NCBI GenBank assembly: GCA_007121975.1
Contig: SKJO01000478.1
Coordinates: 1-7,640 of the forward strand
Origin: Nitriliruptoraceae bacterium
GTDB taxonomy: Bacteria > Actinomycetota > Nitriliruptoria > Nitriliruptorales > Nitriliruptoraceae
DNA length: 7,640 nt
Direction: 5' to 3'
This document shows positions 5,172 through 7,640 of the stretch, piece after piece. Position 1 is the stretch's first letter; every line of letters starts with the position of its first letter. The notes beneath the pieces are model-generated. The model was not told the DNA's origin. It was given only the letters and a program-made list of their open reading frames with translations, and did not search any database. The position numbers and the translations under genes were made by a program.

Positions 5172-7217
5172 TCCGGCCTGGGCGAGCCGGGTCCGCAGCC
5201 AGGCGGTCACCGGTGGCCCGCCTCGGATCTGCTCGAGCAGCGTGAGGCGCTCGTCGGGATCGTCGGGCAGCTCCAGGCCCGCCGGCGGGTGCAGGTTCAC
5301 CGTGCGGCGCGCCGCAGGCAGCGAGTCGAGCAGCACGGTGCGGTAGGTGCTTCTCGCCAACCGCGCGTCGAGCACCGCGATGCACCCGAAGTCCTCGACG
5401 GTACGGATCAACCGCCCCACGCCCTGGGCCAGGGCGATCGCGGCGTGGGGCAGGTCCACCGCCGTGAAGCCGTCGCCGCCGGTGGCCTCGGCCGCCTGGC
5501 GGCGGGCGTCGAGCAGGGGGTCTCCGCGCCGCGCGAAGGGCAGCTTGTCGACGATCACGTTGACCGACGCCGTGCCCGGCGCCGAGATCCCCTCCCAGAA
5601 CGAGGCGACCCCGAGCAGCACCGAACGCTCGTCGGCGACGTAGCGCTCGAGCAGCCGGCGGGGCGGTGCCCGGCCCTGCACGAGCAGGTCCACCCCCTCG
5701 GGTAGGCGGCCTTCGAGCCACTCGGCCGTGCGGTGCAGCCGCGCCCAGGACGTGAACAGCAGCAGCGAGCGGCCGTCTGCGGCCTCGATCAACGCCAGCG
5801 TGGTGTCCAGGGCGACCTGCTCGTAGCCCGGCTGACGGGGATCGGGCGCGTCGCGGGGCACGTACAGCAGCGCGTTGCGGGCGTGGTCGAACGGTGAGGG
5901 GACCTGCAGTCCGCGCCAGGGTTGCCCGTCGAGACCGAGCGCCGCCGCCGTGGGCTCGAGACGACCTCCGACCGCCAGGGTCGCCGAGGTGGCGATCACC
6001 GTGCGCCTGGCGAACAGCAGCTCGGCGAGCAGGGCACCGACCTCGATCGGGGCCACCCGCAGCGCGCGGGAGCGGCGCAGCACCTCGACGAAGGCGACCC
6101 GGCCCTGAGCGCGCACGTCGACGAGCAGGTCGAGTTCGCTGAGCAGGGTGGTGGCCATCTTCGCGGTGCGGGTCAGCGCGTCGAGGTGCTCGGGCGGGGT
6201 GGGCGAGCCCGCGGCCTCGGCGCGGGCAGCGCCGAGGGTGCGTGCGAGGTCACCGACCGCGCCCTTCAACGCGTCGAGCACCCCGGCCAGCGGTTCGGCC
6301 TCCGGCTCGAGCGGCCGCTCGGGGTCGCGGTCCCCGAGCACGGCGACGAGGCGGTCGGCCACCTCCCGCAGGCGTTCGGCCCGGGATACCTCGACGTAGG
6401 CCTCGGCGCGGCCCGCGAGGTCGGTCAGCCGTTTGGGGTGCAGCGTCATGCCCAGCGCCGAGCTCGCGATGTCGACCAGCTTGTGGGCCTCGTCGAGGCA
6501 GAGCACCGCGTGCTCGGGCAGGATCCATCCGCCGGCGAGGGCGTCGAAGAGCACCAGGTGGTGGTTGGCCACGACCAGATCCGCGCTGCGGGCGCGGTCG
6601 CGGGCGAGCTCGGCGAAGCACTCCGCCCCGAAGGAGCAGTCGCTGCGCCCGGGACACTCCCCCGCCGTGACCGACACGCCGCGCCACTCGACGTCGGTGA
6701 TCCCGTCGGGCGCGTCGGCCCGGTCGCCGGTGCGCGTGCGCCCGGCCCAGTCGGTCAGCGCCTCCCAGGCGTCGGGATCGACCGGCGCGTCGAACAACGG
6801 CTCGGTGACGGTCAGCTGCGCCGTTGCCGCCCGGCACACGTACTCCCCGCGGCCCTTGAGCACCGCCACCTCGAGCCCCGGCACCACCTCGGCCAACGCC
6901 GGCAGGTCGACGTCGACCAGCTGCTGCTGCAGCGCCTTGGTCGCGGTGGACAGCAGCACCGGCCGCTCACCGGCCGCAAGTGCGGCGGGGACCGCGTAGC
7001 CCAGCGTCTTGCCGGTCCCGGTCGGGGCGGCGGCCAGCAGGTGCTCACCGGCGCTGATGGCCGCGGCGACCGCGCGGACCATGGCGACCTGCCCCTCGCG
7101 GGCCACGCCTCCGAGCCGCTCGACCACGGCGGCCAGGCTCGCCTCGGCCGCGTCGGGGTCGACCTGGACCGGCGCACGCGCTGCCTGCTCCGCAGGATCG
7201 TCGTCGTGCTCCACCAC
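5166..7217 (-). CDS. dinG: ATP-dependent DNA helicase, DinG/XPD family with Fe-S cluster
   Basis: This 683-residue superfamily 2 helicase translocates 5' to 3' on single-stranded DNA and is expected to act in repair, R-loop removal or replication-conflict relief in the cytoplasm. Motifs in order: a Q-like segment near REGQVAMV, Walker A APTGTGKT (64-71), motif Ia near STATKALQQQL, four cysteines for a 4Fe-4S cluster (128, 188, 194, 200), motif II DEAH (242-245), TSATL (410-414), motif V around SFWEGISAPG (539-548) and motif VI QGVGRLIRT (598-606). The Cys pattern (one, then three spaced by 5) matches DinG. There is no N-terminal exonuclease domain, unlike the Bacillus form. The GTG at 7217 has GAGGG 4 bases upstream and starts a plausible acidic N-terminal tail before the helicase core. 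I looked for an actinobacterial LexA box upstream and saw none, so SOS control is not supported. The 3' end faces the DapA-like gene across 7 bases. Confidence 0.93.
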   Translation of the reverse strand: MVEHDDDPAEQAARAPVQVDPDAAEASLAAVVERLGGVAREGQVAMVRAVAAAISAGEHLLAAAPTGTGKTLGYAVPAALAAGERPVLLSTATKALQQQLVDVDLPALAEVVPGLEVAVLKGRGEYVCRAATAQLTVTEPLFDAPVDPDAWEALTDWAGRTRTGDRADAPDGITDVEWRGVSVTAGECPGRSDCSFGAECFAELARDRARSADLVVANHHLVLFDALAGGWILPEHAVLCLDEAHKLVDIASSALGMTLHPKRLTDLAGRAEAYVEVSRAERLREVADRLVAVLGDRDPERPLEPEAEPLAGVLDALKGAVGDLARTLGAARAEAAGSPTPPEHLDALTRTAKMATTLLSELDLLVDVRAQGRVAFVEVLRRSRALRVAPIEVGALLAELLFARRTVIATSATLAVGGRLEPTAAALGLDGQPWRGLQVPSPFDHARNALLYVPRDAPDPRQPGYEQVALDTTLALIEAADGRSLLLFTSWARLHRTAEWLEGRLPEGVDLLVQGRAPPRRLLERYVADERSVLLGVASFWEGISAPGTASVNVIVDKLPFARRGDPLLDARRQAAEATGGDGFTAVDLPHAAIALAQGVGRLIRTVEDFGCIAVLDARLARSTYRTVLLDSLPAARRTVNLHPPAGLELPDDPDERLTLLEQIRGGPPVTAWLRTRLAQAGR

Positions 7218-7221
7218 GGGA

Positions 7222-7226
7222 CCCTC
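7222..7226 (-). promoter_or_regulatory. Ribosome binding site of the DinG-like helicase gene
   Basis: On the minus strand GAGGG precedes the GTG at 7217 by 4 bases. It supports the GTG as the start rather than the later internal ATG at residue 46, which would remove part of the N-terminal helicase region. Confidence 0.55.
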
Positions 7227-7244
7227 GCTACCGGCGCTGCCAGG

Positions 7245-7273
7245 ACGGTAGCCAACGGCCGGCGGTGTGCCGA
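7245..7273 (-). promoter_or_regulatory. Candidate promoter of the helicase gene
   Basis: On the minus strand TCGGCA (7273-7268) and TACCGT (7250-7245) are separated by 17 bases. The first matches the -35 consensus at four of six positions and the second fits TAnnnT. Transcription would begin near 7238, giving a leader of about 20 bases that just includes the ribosome binding site. Such weak matches occur by chance, so this is moderate support only. Confidence 0.35.
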
Positions 7274-7306
7274 GCGATCCGCACCGCAGCCGGTGGATAC
7301 CGATTC

Positions 7307-7336
7307 CGGACGTTCGTCCGACTCATCCCCTACAGT
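7307..7336 (+). promoter_or_regulatory. Candidate promoter with a 14-bp dyad for the acetolactate-synthase-like gene
   Basis: TACAGT (7331-7336) is a fair -10 element. Eighteen bases upstream is CGGACG (7307-7312), which shares the central GAC of the -35 consensus. That hexamer is also the left arm of a perfect dyad, CGGACG-TT-CGTCCG (7307-7320). A protein bound to the dyad would occupy the -35 region, so this looks like an operator overlapping the promoter. Regulator unknown. Confidence 0.4.
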
Positions 7337-7344
7337 GCCCCCGC

Positions 7345-7368
7345 GGTGCGGGCACGACCGGCCGCACC
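7345..7368 (+). promoter_or_regulatory. Possible leader hairpin before the acetolactate-synthase-like gene
   Basis: GGTGCGG (7345-7351) pairs perfectly with CCGCACC (7362-7368) around a 10-base loop. It would form at the very 5' end of the transcript expected from the -10 at 7331 and ends 8 bases before the Shine-Dalgarno. It could stabilise the RNA or affect translation. No leader peptide or T-tract was seen, so classical attenuation is not supported. Confidence 0.35.
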
Positions 7369-7376
7369 ACGACCAC

Positions 7377-7383
7377 AGGGGAG
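7377..7383 (+). promoter_or_regulatory. Ribosome binding site of the acetolactate-synthase-like gene
   Basis: AGGGGAG is a strong Shine-Dalgarno 7 bases before the ATG at 7391 and fixes that start. Confidence 0.75.
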
Positions 7384-7390
7384 CCACACC

Positions 7391-7640
7391 ATGAAGGCAA
7401 GTGACCTGTTCCTGCGCTGCCTGGAGGCCGAGGGCGTCGAGGTGATCTTCGGGGTGCCGGGGGAGGAGAACGCCGACGTCATGATGTCGCTGCTCGACTC
7501 CCCGATCGAGTTCGTGGTCTGCCGCCACGAGCAGGGCGCGGCGTTCATGGCCGACGTCTACGGCCGGCTCACCGGCAAGCCGGGCGTGTGCCTGGGCACG
7601 CTGGGCCCGGGCGCCACCAACCTGATCACCGGGGTCGCCA
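7391..7640 (+). CDS. ThDP-dependent enzyme, acetolactate synthase large-subunit-like (3' end outside window)
   Basis: Only the first 83 residues are present; members of this family usually have about 550. The visible part is the start of the pyrimidine-binding domain. It has an opening helix MKASDLFLRCLEAEGV, the strand-loop VIFGVPGEEN (19-27), the segment VVCRHEQGAAFMADVYGR with the catalytic Glu47 that activates the ThDP cofactor, then GKPGVCLGTLGPGATNLITG, the classic family box. Biosynthetic IlvB enzymes usually have GxPGGxV after the first strand; the GEEN variant is a different branch, often still annotated as acetolactate synthase large subunit. The reaction is probably decarboxylation of pyruvate or another 2-keto acid with carboligation, but the substrate-specific half is missing. 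No small subunit can be seen. The start is certain from the AGGGGAG site. The gene is divergent from the helicase gene with 173 bases between. Confidence 0.85.
   Translation, partial: MKASDLFLRCLEAEGVEVIFGVPGEENADVMMSLLDSPIEFVVCRHEQGAAFMADVYGRLTGKPGVCLGTLGPGATNLITGVA

Noticed and set aside
7218..7390. LexA (SOS) box upstream of the dinG-like gene
   Set aside because: I looked for the actinobacterial GAAC-N4-GTTC type core on both strands and did not find it; the CGGACG-TT-CGTCCG dyad does not match.
5922..7394. A 490-residue open frame on the plus strand
   Set aside because: It is antisense to the helicase, whose motifs are all intact, and its composition is rich in Arg, Gly and His as expected for a shadow frame.
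1..7640. Mobile element, CRISPR array, toxin-antitoxin or phage-defence system
   Set aside because: No transposase, integrase, spaced repeat array, small gene pair or terminal repeats were seen. The DinG-like helicase has all the housekeeping motifs and no neighbouring cas/csf genes, so a type IV CRISPR DinG is not supported.

Overview
This is a very GC-rich window with strong G/C preference at third codon positions, compact spacing and GTG/ATG starts behind purine-rich ribosome binding sites. It looks like a chromosomal segment of a high-GC actinomycete. A deep-branching actinobacterial class is possible, but that is only an impression. I see no tRNA, rRNA, insertion sequence, integrase, CRISPR array or phage gene, so the region looks like core or ordinary accessory chromosome.

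Layout, left to right. (1) 1-754, plus strand: the C-terminal part of a putative glycoside hydrolase of the DUF4015 (PF13200) TIM-barrel type, cut by the window edge. (2) 721-4059, minus strand: a 1112-residue signalling protein with the order receiver, coiled linker, three PAS domains, GGDEF, EAL and a C-terminal CZB-like zinc-binding domain. Its 3' end overlaps gene 1 tail to tail by 34 bases. (3) 4060-4279: a 220-base divergent control region with dyads and a direct repeat. (4) 4280-5158, plus: a DapA-superfamily class I aldolase/lyase that has the Schiff-base lysine but lacks residues that define dihydrodipicolinate synthase. (5) 5166-7217, minus: a DinG/XPD-type iron-sulfur DNA helicase, convergent with gene 4 across only 7 bases. 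(6) 7218-7390: a second divergent control region with a candidate promoter on each side, a 14-base dyad and a leader hairpin. (7) 7391-7640, plus: the first 83 residues of a ThDP-dependent acetolactate-synthase-like enzyme, cut by the right edge.

The genes strictly alternate in strand, so there is no operon here and each is probably its own transcription unit. I see no metabolic pathway linking them. The most interesting item is the multidomain c-di-GMP protein. Its EAL domain keeps every catalytic residue I can check, its GGDEF domain keeps the signature but has several substitutions in the GTP-binding segment and no I-site, and it ends in a complete His/Cys/His/His zinc-site pattern. That suggests a phosphodiesterase controlled by phosphorylation, PAS ligands and zinc (or a thiol oxidant). 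Both convergent junctions also carry a 6-bp inverted repeat touching the stop codons, which could be minimal bidirectional terminators. I found no clear evidence of a wholly new system.
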